A stretch of 64,000 bases of DNA from Cristatella mucedo (lineage: Eukaryota; Bryozoa; Phylactolaemata; Cristatellidae): the NCBI GenBank assembly GCA_009760855.2, contig WPIO01000041.1, forward strand, positions 3,180,001 through 3,244,000, written 5' to 3'. Within the stretch, counting starts at the first letter, position 1. Every line of letters begins with the position of its first letter. The notes below the pieces were generated by a model. The model did no database searches, was not told the origin of the DNA, and saw only the letters and a program-made list of their open reading frames with translations. The translations under genes and the position numbers were made by a program. This document shows, in pieces, positions 45,595-57,621 of this stretch.

Positions 45595-46153
45595 AAAGCC
45601 TGGTCTAGACGGCAAGTCTTGCTTTCTACCAACTCGAGTCCTTGGTGTATACGTCACCAATACGGTGGAGCAGTCCAGACTTAAGGAAGACTTGGCAAAG
45701 ACTCAGCAGTCAGACTCGTTTATACTTTTTCAGCCAAGACTTAGCAAGCGACCAATCATGGATGCCATTCAGGCCAGGCCTAGTGAATTGGTTTGATAGG
45801 AATGGGGGAGGAGGGAGGCGCGACTTGACCAGTGAACTCATACATGCATTCCACGTGGCAAGTCCCAGTTTATGGGGCACTCTGAGCTCGGAGTTCAAAA
45901 ATTAGATTTTGAGGCTGCAAGCGGTAAAGGCTATAGCGAATAGGTTTCATTCTACCGGTAATTGTGTTAGCAAAGCATGACCGTTGGGAAATGCTACAGC
46001 TATCCCAAGAGAGCTCAGTGGGCGGAGCGAGTAGGAAGCCAGACTTGGAGCAAGGCTGACTTCGTAACCTCCTCAGACCGGGAGACCCAAGTAAGACTCA
46101 AGTAGGTAGGAAGGAAGCACTTAGAAAGCAAGACTCACCGTCTAAACCGGGCT
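45595..46153. mobile_element. inverted-repeat element (MITE-like)
   Basis: The left end AAGCCTGGTCTAGACGGCAA continues with GTCTTGCTTTCTACC. The right end in reverse is AAGCCCGGTTTAGACGGTGA, then GTCTTGCTTTCTA. Arms of about 35 to 60 bp with mismatches. Interior without a transposase frame. It interrupts a LINE-A 3' UTR. A TAA-type or TTAA-type target duplication is possible but not proven. Confidence 0.75.
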
Positions 46154-47168
46154 TAAGCATGATAATTTGTATCAATTGCATGCTTGATGCCATGCATGCA
46201 ACTGGCTCCATTGGTGTGGGTTCTCTTGCAGCAAGATGTACAGCGCCTGGATATCGATTAAGTCCCATTAGAGTGCTACATAAAATACCTATCATAGTTA
46301 CTATTATTATTATTGTTTTTATTATTGTTGCTTGCAACTGCCCATAGTCTGGCATACCTACAACAGTGGAGGCTGCCTTTGCTATTCGTCAGGGGTGCTA
46401 GCTCCAAGATACTAGTTCCACCAACAGAGATCAAGTGGCTGCAAGGTCACAGGTCACGCGGCTGCAAGGTATAGTGCCAGCTTCAGCACAGTGCAAGTAA
46501 CCAAGAGTGGCTATTTTAGTTCATAGCAACTGCTACAAGCCAAGCACAAATACACACGTACACGCAGTCACTCAACAGACTACTCGAAAATCTGCCCGCC
46601 TTTCATGCATTGCATTAGAAGAAGCTCGGGTTGGTTCTTTATTTATCTGCACCAAGTACGACCTCTCTACTTTGCATCTTGATGGCTGTGTACTGGCCTG
46701 CTGCATTGGATCAGGAGGCCACGATCTCAAGCTGCTTTTGCAGCAATTCCCACGATTTGATAAACCGATTCAGCTCTCGCCTGGTTACCAAGGTGTTTTT
46801 CGGCCGGCCAGCCGGAAGCAATAGTTCTCCTGCTCTCTCAAAGATTTGAGCAAACAGAGGCTATGTGATTAAGACGCAGGAAGGGGTGTGCTAAGCTTAA
46901 TTTCGACCTGCTTTAAGCAGCAGTGAACTCAATCATTTGTGCTGGAACCAATCATGACATCACCTCTAGACGGCTGGTCAGGCATGGCCTTTCAGCTCGG
47001 CAGGAAGCTGTTGTCAACTGCTTACATATGCTACACTGCACATTCCAGCGGCACCGGCTGCTAATTAAATGCAGATCCAAGTTACTGCTAACAATACATA
47101 CCTACGGCCTGCTTGTTTGAAAAAGAGCAACAATGACATTTCCTTTCCCATGGCATGCATGTCTCAGA

Positions 47169-47206
47169 CCAAGGGGAGGTTAGATGCACATCTAACCTCC
47201 CCTTGG
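47169..47206. repeat. perfect inverted repeat, 18 bp arms, 2-nt spacer
   Basis: Left arm CCAAGGGGAGGTTAGATG, spacer CA, right arm the exact complement. Confidence 0.96.
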
Positions 47207-47270
47207 CTTCTTGGTCGGGTAATTTGGGCACTGAGCAACTGCCTATGACAGCAGCAGCACTGTCAACGAG

Positions 47271-47384
<114 letters not shown>

Positions 47385-47544
47385 GCGATAGGCATGGATA
47401 AATAGGGAAATTAAAGGGTAAGAGAAGGAGAGACAAATAAACATACACACCCATGCACAGACCATGCGTGGGATGTGTGCCTGTGCATGCCTGTATGTAC
47501 TTGCCTATGTTACATAGCCATAATTATGTGCATATGGGGTAGAC

Positions 47545-47598
47545 TGACCGAAACACGTTGGTAATGTGCTTGCTCTTCACAACTTAGGTCACAAGTTC
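47545..47598 (+). mobile_element. SINE-2, 5' half (split)
   Basis: GTGCTTGCTCTTCACAAC, then GGTCACAAGTTCAAATCC. Interrupted by a LINE-A 3' end, resumes at 47807. Confidence 0.88.
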
Positions 47599-47762
47599 AA
47601 ATCCTTGCATGCTGACCCTGTGCATGTCACCCCTAACCATATTATTCATTTCGTTTGTTTTTCAAGCATGATTTTACTTACCATTCCATTGCATTTCACT
47701 TTACAGCAAATGTAAAGCGCCTAGAGAGAGATTAAGTTCTCTGAGGGCGCTTTATCAAGTGA

Positions 47763-47806
<44 letters not shown>
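47599..47806 (+). mobile_element. LINE-A 3' end nested in SINE-2
   Basis: GCTGACCCTGTGCATGTCAC, tail GAGATTAAGTTCTCTGAGGG, and a long (ATT)n. The SINE phrase TCCTTGCA before and TCCTGCA after fit a short target-site duplication. Confidence 0.92.
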
Positions 47807-47910
47807 CCTGCAGTTGGCTACTCTTTATTGCCAACTGCAAGTGCTGGTGATAGCCGTCAAGGTTCTTTTGGCGCTGTACAACCGGGGCTGCTAAATCAAC
47901 TAATATTTTG
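47807..47910 (+). mobile_element. SINE-2, 3' half (split)
   Basis: CTACTCTTTATTGCCAACTG, GTGATAGCCGTCAAGGTTCT, then GGGGCTGCTAAATCAACTAA. Confidence 0.9.
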
Positions 47911-48011
47911 GTGCCACGGCTTCCAATTAGAATAGAGATTCTCGAGCTGCACACTGCATGTGACTACAAACACGTCTCTCCTGACACATACCATCTGACT
48001 TGAACCTTTGA

Positions 48012-48155
<144 letters not shown>

Positions 48156-48379
48156 GGCCACCCGGTTCAGCTTTTGCTTGCAGACAGCTGCTGGCTCGAA
48201 ATGCAGGAAGACATCCCTTTACATGCAGAGCTAGCACGAAGTTGACAATCACAATCTGAGCAGGAGAGCAACGATACGTCATAGCTGCAGTTCTAAATGC
48301 TAGCTCGGCCTTTGAGGTAAGACATATGCACCGACGACGGATGACCTATATCGTATGATAATAATAACAATACTAATAA

Positions 48380-48525
48380 TTCGTTTGCATAGCACCCAGC
48401 AAGAACTTAATCTCTATCCAGGTGCTTCACACATCGAGCCACGTAGCTCGAGCCCACGACCTCGGTAATCAAATACATTCATCTTGACCTCGGTCGGGGC
48501 AAGCACCTTAACCACTTTTGCCAAA
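48380..48525 (-). mobile_element. SINE-A, long-head subfamily
   Basis: Inverted tail GCAAGAACTTAATCTCTATC, B box GCTCGAGCCCACGACCTCGG, the subfamily insertion (AATCAAATACATTCATCTTG on the plus strand), then GCACCTTAACCACTT. Confidence 0.92.
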
Positions 48526-51500
48526 TCAGCGCAGCAAGAAGAGCTCACAAGACTCGTTTAAGGGCAAAATCAGCCACATCACAGAGTGCTTGGAATTTAG
48601 GTGTCACCTTCGACAACTGCCTAAATTTGAATGCTCCCCCCACCGGCCCCCCAAGGCGTTTAGAGGCTATGGACGATTGCAGGACACTCGGCCCATTGTA
48701 GCTCAAGGCCACGGTACAGCTGGTCACTTTGGGTGAGGGGCAGGATTCTGAGATATAACTGAACAATGAATGGTGCCGTGAATCACTCACTCAGGCTAAG
48801 CACTAGCAGTCAAAGGGTCACTGACAGTTACACCATCAGTAAGAGTGGCAAATTTATTGTCAACTTAATTCAGCTTGGAAAAAGAGAATGGGGCACGAGT
48901 TCACATGTATATTTAGGTCAGATGATTTAGCAGCAACTTGTGGTAAGCTCAGACACGCAAGAGATGCTGCTGCATTCCCCCACAATGCATCTGCTAGCTA
49001 AGGCAGCTGCATCCTTCATGTCACCGGCTGTTAAGTACCTCGTTAACCTCGTGGGCATGGAGCTGCCATGCTGCCGAGCATTTTGAAATGGTAGAGCTGC
49101 ACAAGGCGAGCCCAGCTTCACTCGAACGCTTTCCAAAGCTGCAGCTTTCAGTACGAAGGGTACTGGGGGGAGGGGGGTACCAGTCTCGTAAATAGGCACT
49201 TGAACCACGGTGATCACTGCCATGTCGGCTACTTCTCTTCCAACTTTACCCTTCCCCTCTTAGTCTCTCTGTCTCTTACGTGGTCCTTATCATATCTGTT
49301 GCTGCCTGTTTGCTCTCTCTCTCTCTCTCTCTTTTGCAGTTTCCCTCCCCCTCTGCACCTCTCTTTTTCTGTAGCTGTCGATTTCCTTTTCTGGTATTCC
49401 ATGTAGACTCGTCCACTTTCTCTTCTTTGTAATATACTTTGTAGTAACCACTCATGCAGCTGGGCCAGATCACTGAAGAAGCAACTGGACCTCGGGGTGG
49501 GTAGATGCTGCACCGCAAAGCGTGCGACTCTATAATTCCGATGATGAAAATTCTAAACGTCAATCGGCATTCGTGAACCTGGGCTGGCTGGCACCAGCAT
49601 GGCTACGAGTTGCAGAAGATATGAAGGCACACGAGAAGGGGGAGCTTGAATATCAGGAGGTCCGGCGAGATGGATTGCTACTTAACTAAACACCCAACAT
49701 CTCATATTCCTCTTCCACCAGTATTTGTATTCTACTTTCCTTGGGTAGTGAATGGGTGGGTCATCGGCATAGCCTGCTGGACCAATGCTCGACATTGTCA
49801 TCATCCCAGAGTTATAAACCATGAGAAAACAGATATTGTGATTGACATTTAACATAGCAGGGTGGCCCACGGTGCCACGCGGCACTGGGGTGGGGTGCAA
49901 TGGCAGCCTGAGAGACGCCCCAAAAAATGCCATCGGTAGGCCGGACGGTCAACATAGCTCATTCTTGCTTCAAATAAGGCGACCTGCATTAATCAGCATA
50001 AGGTTTTTAAACCCAGGATTTCAGATGTGCGCATTGACAACTTGATTACCCCTCTAATCACACAAGCATGCATGCCTCCACATCCACACGGGACAGCTAC
50101 CCTGCAACATGAGATGGCCCGGGCTGTACAGACCAGGCAGAGGGAGATGGATTGCTTCAAGCTGCTGTGCACCACCAGCAGGCGTCGGTCGACGGCTAAG
50201 CTTCCTGCTACAGTCAGAGGAGCACAGCCTATGCTGGAGACGATCGTTGATTAGTTGATTACTAGCTCTCTTGCAGTAGACAGCCTAGATTATTTTGTTT
50301 TCTGCCAATATGGCCAGCAGCAGCTAAAGCAGCAGTTGCCAAGGTAGCAGCAGCTAAAGCAGCAACGGTAACTAACTTAACTAAAGAGCACCGGGCCAGT
50401 GTCTGTTTACCTGTCACGTGTCAATTATGCAGGCAGCAGCCGCACGGTGACACGGGCTGACTACCGTGGCTGGGCAGCAGAAGGCAATAGTGAGGAGATT
50501 GGCGTCTTCATCTGCAGCAGCAGCAGCTGTGCCTGATGATGAAGAAGCTTCAGCATGGGCAGCAGCAGTAGCAGCAGTGAAGTGCCTCGTCAGGCCATGA
50601 ATGAAAAGAATGGCACTGACCATCCAACTGTGCAAGATCCCAGGGCTAGATGCCCCCCCCCCCCCCCCCCCGCACCTAGTCCCCTTACTCCTCCCCACAC
50701 CCCCCCCCCCCCAGCCAGTCATGCTCGGCGCCTTGGTCGTCTGGAGCATGCCTGCTGGTGGCAGAGTAAGCTCTCGTCGTGCTGGCTTTAGTGGCAGCTA
50801 GGGTTTGATGAATGCAGTGGCTGAGGAATGCAGACAGCTGCACTGCACTGCTGCTGCCAAACTTAACCCGGATCAGCAGTGCCACCAGTAGGGTGGGGGG
50901 GGGACGGAGCTGATCTCCTCTCGCTGGCTGCTCGCTAGCTGCTTCGATAGCTCCTTCACTACGTAGGCTGCCTGCCTCTCTGCTAGACAGAAGGGCAGAG
51001 CAGCAGCAGAGTGGAGAAAACTCGTTATAGCTCCTCGAGAATGGAACGTCATTAGAGGGTCGGCTGCTGTGACATGCCGTGGCATGCAAGCCAGAAGTGG
51101 CCACATCAAAATTCCGGCATTCCAAGGCCTCCCAGTTTGGAAAAACAGCAGCAGTCGAGTGGGCAGCCTTTCACACCACCACAGCAGCCGCTTTGGCATG
51201 AGGCAACAAAGCAAACAACGAGATGCTTAAGATTGGGCCACAATGTCTGCTCCGGCTGCCCCGGCTGCTAGCTCACTCGCTGCTCGACCGCTAGCTCGAT
51301 TGCAGGCCAGCTTCATCAGCACGAACCACTGCTGCCCAGTCACGTCCGGGCTGCCTCCAACGTCCAGCACCACACCTCTGCTGCTCACACGGCCAGCCTG
51401 CTGCGGTTGGCCGAAAGGGGGGGAGGGGGCTGATCTGCAGCCGGAGGTAGTGCACTTTTTTGTGGCTGCAACCTGCTGCTGCCTGGCAGTCGGCAGCTGC

Positions 51501-51878
51501 ATGCATGCACGCGCATGCACGAACGCACATTTGCCAACCTGGCCGCCCAGGCAGTGGTTAGGATAAGACCTCCCACTTCAGTTGGAATGAAAGACTGCAG
51601 CAGGCCGGCAGCCGGCTGAGAGTGCCCACTCGGTCGCTAGGACACCTGTCACAATGGGGGCGCTGGAACAGCAGCAGGATAGAGCGAACGAAAGGAAAGG
51701 CGCTGGGCAAGCCGAGCCGAGCCGAGCCGAGCCGAACAGCTCCTCTGCCACTTTGGGCAACCCCCCACCCCCCAGTGATGTAACCATCCATACCCACCAA
51801 ACCATAACAGCAGAAGCAGCAGCAGCAGCTGCTCGGTGGCTGCAGCGCTGGCACAAAACGAATAGCGCACAAGCCTAC

Positions 51879-52112
51879 CTGACGAGGACGAGCACCGACA
51901 CGTTGGACAGCCACCGTCGGAACCTTGGGGCTGCTGCTCGCCACGGCCCTCGCCACCGCAAGCCTCGGCGCAGCTGACCGGTGCGCAGGCGGGCGTCGTC
52001 TCTACGGGCGGCACGATTGAGCTGCCCTCGGCGCTCGCAACGTCCAGTGTCTCCGCCGGCATGACAGTTGTGCTGTTCGTCACATTTTCTGCACCACTGT
52101 AGGTTACCACAT
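51879..52112 (-). CDS. CRIM1: CRIM1-like exon: N-glycosylated linker plus one antistasin-like repeat
   Basis: 234 bp, phase 1 to 1, acceptor TTTCCCACCTAG, donor GTAGGC. The first half is a Thr/Ser/Glu-rich linker with two N-glycosylation sequons (NVT and NST). The second half has the antistasin pattern: CAPVSCAEAC, then a spacer, then GCPTCRC. Vertebrate CRIM1 carries several such repeats between vWC2 and vWC3, but only one is visible here. Other repeats may be lost or hidden in the following 12.7 kb intron; I looked for cysteine-rich minus-strand frames there and found none that I could support. Confidence 0.82.
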
Positions 52113-52504
52113 CTAGGTGGGAAAGCGGTCAGAAAACACGGTGAGAAGGAATGAGGTGAGACTGAGGACAAAGATCATCAAAGGTCAGAAGGATAAAGAG
52201 CAAACAAAAGCAGCACAGCGAGTAATCTCTGGAGAAAGCTGGGCAGGAAGATGCACAAGACTCTCGGCTGCACGGCTGCAGACACACAGTGATGCACAGT
52301 AGAGCTGCATAACTAAAGTAGTTCATCGTCGGCACTAGTGGCCACCCAGAGCCGAACTGCCAGAAAAGACCCGGCTGTACCAGACGGTGTGTAGCACAAT
52401 TCCTTTAGAAGTGCTTAACTAAAATGGAACGAAGACCGGCAGATGGCTAACATGGCCGGCACGGCATAAACGTTGCGAACAATAAGCCTGTCCAGCTACT
52501 TTTA

Positions 52505-52668
52505 GCCGTGATGGCACACTAGGTAAGGCGGTTGCTTTCACGACCTCGGTCCCGAGGTCGTGGGTTCGATTCCTGTGGTGGGCGATCCTTTATCGCCACT
52601 GCAAGCGGTGTGATAGCCATAAAGGCTCTTCTGTCGCTATACAAAAAGAGGCTGTTTAAGCAGCTAGG
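52505..52668 (+). mobile_element. SINE-2
   Basis: CCGAGGTCGTGGGTTCGATT, GATCCTTTATCGCCACTGCA, AGGCTCTTCTGTCGCTATAC, then GAGGCTGTTTAAGCAGCTAG and a TTATTATTT end. Clean copy. Confidence 0.94.
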
Positions 52669-53788
52669 ATTTATTTATTATTATTTATTATTTTAACATT
52701 CTAAATGCTGACATTAGAAACAGCACTGGCCACCAAACTGTACAATAGCATGCTGATGCAAGTCAGTGACATCAAGCCACAGATCAAAGGATTCGAATCA
52801 GCGCACAACTGCAATAAATACGACTTGGTGAGGCAGCAGCTATTAACAACTGGTAGAGGCCAAAAACTAGCTAAATAAATGCCTGCACACACAAAATAAG
52901 GGCTCGCCACCTCACTCAATTTGGCAGCCTTGCTGACACAATGGCCGTTCAAGCCTCGGGGATGCATCCGGTGCACAACTTTTACAAGCATTTTCACAGC
53001 AAGGTTGGCGTCGCACACATTGTACATCGTCTATATGTCATCTGCATTTGCTCTTCCAACCAGCTGTTCACAAGCTGAAGCATGCATCCTTCGTCGCATG
53101 CCTGCGCCTATGTGCACAGGCAGCACGATACGCTCAGGCGATGCTCGGAGTGCTTTGTGCGCATGTGCGAACTCACAAGCAATGTGCAAACACCCGCACA
53201 TGCAAACACCCAAGTGAGAAATCTTAAAGCATCCGGCGGTGCCACTGACTCATTCAAACCTCAGGCAACCCGAGACCAATTAACAGTGCGCTTAGCATGA
53301 AGCTATGCTGTTTACTCTGTGTGCTCGATATGTGGTGGCTTCAGTGCTTGCACTGTAGCCTGCATTGGACCCTAATAGCATGAATTTACATTTTCAATTT
53401 TGAAGCAACCAACAGCCAACCAATTAGCACCAACCTCCAAAAAGAATGTCACTCACAGCTAAAATAGTTCGCTACTCTCAATTTTTAGTTTAGAATAGTA
53501 TCCAGCGACCAGAGGCAGACTGCCACTGGACTGGGCACCCATAGTACAAACTTAGCCTCGGCTCGGTACTAGCCACAGCCGTTAGCATTTAGCTTGCAGC
53601 CTCCCTCCTCTTCATCTTTTTGTTCGACGGCTTAACACAGGGCTTTAAAGCCACGACTTTAAATTTCAAAACACTCGAATTCTAATGGGCGCCCGAATGA
53701 ATGTTTATTGTTATCCTTTCTAAGATGGGTGCCATCCTGTGACCAATAAAGTCTGTGATGATCGTAACGCCACTATATATGTATATAT

Positions 53789-53930
53789 GTGCGTGCGTGC
53801 GCGTGCGTGCGTGCGTGCGTGCGTGTGCGCGCGCGTGCGCGCGTGCGTGCGTGCGCGTGCGTGCGTGCGCGCGCGTGCGCGTGTGTGCGTGTGCGTGCGT
53901 GCGTGTGTGTGCGTGCGTGCGTGCGTGTGA
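53789..53930. repeat. (GCGT/GTGC)n alternating purine-pyrimidine tract
   Basis: About 140 bp of GCGTGC and GTGTGC units, preceded by ATATATGTATATATG. Sequence of this kind can adopt Z-DNA. Confidence 0.95.
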
Positions 53931-54038
53931 CATATGACATAGATATATGTGACATATTCCTGAATGTGGTGGCTGTCCATGGTGCTTTCCTGAACCAGTG
54001 GAGACCCCTTGGATAGTTTACTATGCTGATTTACTACT

Positions 54039-54152
<114 letters not shown>

Positions 54153-54749
54153 TTTGCTTTCCATCTGCAATTGCAACGATCTCTGTCTGAGGGCAAAAAC
54201 CTACAATGCCGTGACCCTAGCATTAGTAATAATAGACAGCCTGCCAGAGACGTCTGTATGACCATACCGGTGTATTACTACACCGGCGTATTCCTTCACC
54301 GATGTATTACTATGCCGGTGTACTACTAGCGGCTGGCGTGGGAACTGCAACAAGCACCATGCATGCAGCAGAAAAACTACTGGGTCACGTGTCGGACAGG
54401 CAAAGCCAATCAAAAAACCAATAGCCTAGAATAAACAACACTTGTATGACAGTTGCTCGCTCTCACTCTTTCTGCTACTTGCTCTATCTCTCACATGCTA
54501 CTTCTCTTCCTCTCTGTCTTGCCTGTCCCTCTCGCTCTGCACGTCTCTTGTTGTTGTCTCTCGCCCAGTCCACTGTCGTACACGGCGCGTCTTTCTCCGT
54601 GTCTCTCTATGCCTGTCTCTACTTCCTCGCTCGTCGTGGGAACCGTAACTCGCAGCAGCAGCAGCAGCAGCTGCAGCAGATGGACGCTGAGCCTATTTAA
54701 GCTCTGAACAGGCACAGCAGCAGCGACAGCGGTGCTCCTCTCAGCTTAC

Positions 54750-54980
54750 CGATGCGGCCACCATCGTCGACAGCAGCAGAGGAAGCATCGTCCGATGTGC
54801 TGGAGCACACGGGGCAGCAGCGGCCGGGGACCTTCAGCGGGCGAGCGCAGCGTGGCGCCGCGCAGGCGCTGGCAAAGCAGCGCGGGGCGCCGTCGACGTC
54901 GCACTCGCAACTGGTGCAGTCGTCCTCCTGCCAATACTCGCCGACGGCATGGAAGGTCAACGTCGATCGCGACACGCAAC
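54750..54980 (-). CDS. CRIM1: CRIM1-like exon: vWC domain 2
   Basis: 231 bp, phase 1 to 1, acceptor CTCTCCTCAG, donor GTAAGC. Reads GEYWQEDDCTSCECD, then RCFASAC, then LKVPGRCCPVC: a canonical ten-cysteine vWC. The (K/L)VPG(R/E)CCPVC ending is shared with vWC2 of CRIM1. After the domain come about 20 Ser/Asp/Ala-rich residues that form a linker toward the antistasin-like region. The exon is strongly GC-rich, which makes spurious open frames on the other strand. Confidence 0.93.
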
Positions 54981-56328
54981 CTGAGGAGAGCGAGAGTGAG
55001 AGAGAGGGTGGGCAGGAGGGTGAGACATGAGCGGAGCAGCTTACACTCGCTCTGCCCGATGGCCACGCGGACAGCAGCAAACGCTCGAGTGTCAAAATAC
55101 AAAATCCGACTCCTAACACCCACAACGAAAGCATTTCTAGGCAAGCTGCTCACAGAGGGGGTGGCAAAGCAGGATTCTCGGCCAGAACGCCGCGTTCGCC
55201 GCCATGCCGAGGGCTCGGCTCGGGGAAGCCGGCCTTGACCTTGCTGGCAGCTTGCCGCTGGCTACCCTAGACAGAAGACGCCCGAGAAGCTGTGAAGGCA
55301 GCAGCGCCTATGCAGGAGCCGGCGGCAGGCGGCTGCTGACTATCTGCCACATCTGCTCAAGTGGTGCGGGCGGCAGTGGGGCACTGGGCCGCCGTTAGCA
55401 AGAGAATGCGAGCAGCGACGTGCGTGCTCGAGCATGCAGCAGCAGCAGCAGCGCGAGAGAAAAGGTGCCTCGAGCTGACAGCTGCCGCACAGCTCGAGGC
55501 ACCCGATCCACTGTGCCAGGCCCCCTCCCACAGAGCTGTCGGCTGGCTGGCTGGCTGCCTGCTGCTGCTGCCATGCCGCTGCCGACGCGCTGCAGCCGAA
55601 GCCTCGCCTACGAGATGCTATCTTGTGTGGACTTAGCGAAGCGACCGGCCTTTCTACCGGGCGAGGCTGCTAGCCATAGCCAGGCATCGCTTTCTTCACT
55701 CTCAGGAGGACAGGACTAGAGCACTGCCTCTTCCAGCCGGCGGCAGCTAGGCTCGCCGGTCTCAGCTAGCTGCGATCTCCCCTCTGGCTCCAAGCAGCCA
55801 GTGCAGAGTGCACGGACAACACGGGCGGCTGGCGGTGGGAGGTGGATCCTGTGGCTTTCGAATGAGCTAATTGGCAGCTTCTCATGTCAGGCGTTGTCAA
55901 AACCTGGTGCACCAATTTCGATCGGAGAAGAAGAAGATCGGTGACTGGAGGAGCCCAGGCTCTCAGCTCTCACTAAAAATACCTGGATGTCAGAATCCGA
56001 GTGAGCAGCCAAAGACCAGAGGCAGCTTGAAACAGCTGCAGTCACTTCGGCTTGTGGCTAATCAGCTTCTCTTGCCAACGGGACCGGAAACTGTTAAAGC
56101 AGACTGCAGCTGACAGTGGCCGTGGTTAGCAGTTCCACAGGGAAGCAGTGGCTTTAAAGGCACTGAGCAGCTGAGGCTGCCTGCCGAAGCCGAGTCAGCA
56201 TCTGCAGCCGGTCCCCGGTGTGCGCTTGCACTATGCACTATAGCTACTGCAAATGAGTGCCGGTCGCAGCGCAGAGGCAGCAGCCAATACCTGGCCTGGC
56301 CACACGAGCCCAGCTGCTCTGCACTTAC
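54981..56328 (-). other. intron between vWC1 and vWC2 exons
   Basis: 1.35 kb, GC-rich, with short CAG/CTG runs (for example near 55436-55450). No transposon recognised. Confidence 0.7.
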
Positions 56329-56550
56329 CTCGGCACGTCGGGCAACACTCCCCCTCGGCAACGGCCATCCAGCTGCAGGTCGACGGCACGGCCGGACAGT
56401 CGACTTTCGGTCGGCATTGCACCTGACCATCGAGGCAGAAGCAGCTCTGACAGGCGGTGGCCTCCGAGGCGGAGACAGCCAGAGAGGCCGGCATCACCTC
56501 CTCACCGTGCTCGTACCACAGGCCCTTGAACTCGCACTGCAGTGACGTCA
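56329..56550 (-). CDS. CRIM1: CRIM1-like exon: vWC domain 1
   Basis: 222 bp, phase 1 to 1, donor GTAAGT, acceptor CGTTCCAG. A second AG just inside the exon (CTGCAG) would break phase and was not used. The module opens with QCEFKGLWYEHGEE, then CQSCFCLDGQVQC, and closes with EGECCPTC, giving ten cysteines. Compared with CRIM1, about a dozen extra residues (Ala/Ser/Met-rich) sit between the Tyr-His-Gly segment and the first CxxC. vWC modules of this kind bind BMP-type ligands in the family; no ligand can be inferred from the sequence. Confidence 0.92.
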
Positions 56551-56697
56551 CTGGAACGACCAGAGGTGCCAATCAGGCGCAGGTATAGCAAACAGCAGGA
56601 ATAGGCGACGGTAGCGGAAGGAAGCAGTAGCGGCAGAAGGAAACAGCAGCAGCAGGAGGCAGCAGCTTCGGTAGGAAGCAGCAGAAACAGCGGAAGG

Positions 56698-56788
56698 AAT
56701 AATAATAATAATAACACACTTGATAAAGAGCCCTCAGAGAACTCAAACTCTTTCTAGGAACTCTTTCATTTGCTGCAAAGGAAGCAGC
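56698..56788 (-). mobile_element. LINE-A tail
   Basis: (AAT)n, then CACTTGATAAAGAGCCCTCA and GAGAACTCAAACTCTTTCTA. Confidence 0.87.
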
Positions 56789-57227
56789 AGAAACAGTCAC
56801 CAGCCTAAGCCAAAGGCATATGGCAAGCAATCAATGAGGGTCCCTGTCGGACCGAAGAGACGGCTGAGGGTGTAGTGCAGCTTGGAGGTGGGACCGCTCA
56901 TTCAACTTTCCTGTGATTGGCTGCCTCTGGCAAGGTGCAGGGGTCTAGCCTGCTCCCTGGCTTCAGCCAGACCTTCAGCCTCGGCTGGGTGACAGCAGCA
57001 GCAGCCGCAGTGTGGAGTGCACAGGAGGGCATGTGTGAATCAAACGCAGCAGCACGCTGCGCTGCTGTAGCTGCAGCATCGGTGGCATCCGGCTGCTATG
57101 GCTGCTTCAGCAGCAGCAGAGGCTGCTATGCTGACCAATCAGACTAAGCCTTGCATCCTAGTCGTGTCAACATGTATGCAAAGATAGGCATGGCACTCAA
57201 ACGAGCCAACTGCAGAGTGTTCAGCGT

Positions 57228-57300
57228 AATATTAATAGCGACGACTTTTGCATAGCACCCAAAGAGAACCAAATCTCTATCCAGGCACATAGCAACTCAC
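57228..57300 (-). mobile_element. solo SINE-A tail
   Basis: TTTTGCATAGCACCCAAAGA, then GAACCAAATCTCTATCCAGG. The head is not found. Confidence 0.75.
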
Positions 57301-57621
57301 TGCAAGTGGACCGAGATTCGAGAGTTAATGATTAGCTGGCACGCACCATTCCTAGACAAGCATATAAAGGCGACACACACATACCATGCTTAGGCTCAAC
57401 TAAAAAGTACACACAAGGGCTACTGGCTAGTTGGACCACTGGTTACGAACACTCACTGAATCATCGGCAGGTAAGCTCTGCAAGTACACGGAACAAAGAA
57501 AGACAAATTCACTGGACGAAGGTAAAGCAAAGCAGAAAGGATGCGTCTTAATCTAAGACATAGATGATTCAAAGTGAATTCAGGCGGCGACAAAAAGGGG
57601 CAGCCAGTTCCGAACTATCGG

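Larger units (their letters stand above)
43560..46330 (+). mobile_element. LINE-A, old copy broken by three later insertions
   Basis: RT start 43560-43848, RT middle 44112-44404, RT end 44688-45540 (IKEIRVWMATKFLKLN, then LKTNLFRSAFPF), 3' UTR to 45594 and 46154-46330 with an AAGTCCCATTAGAGTGC tail and ATT end. The interruptions are two LINE-B pieces and one inverted-repeat element. Confidence 0.8.

Noticed and set aside
51227-51570. GC-rich overlapping frames with several cysteines in the large CRIM1-like intron
   Set aside because: Cysteine spacing fits neither vWC nor antistasin modules, and no in-phase splice pair was found.
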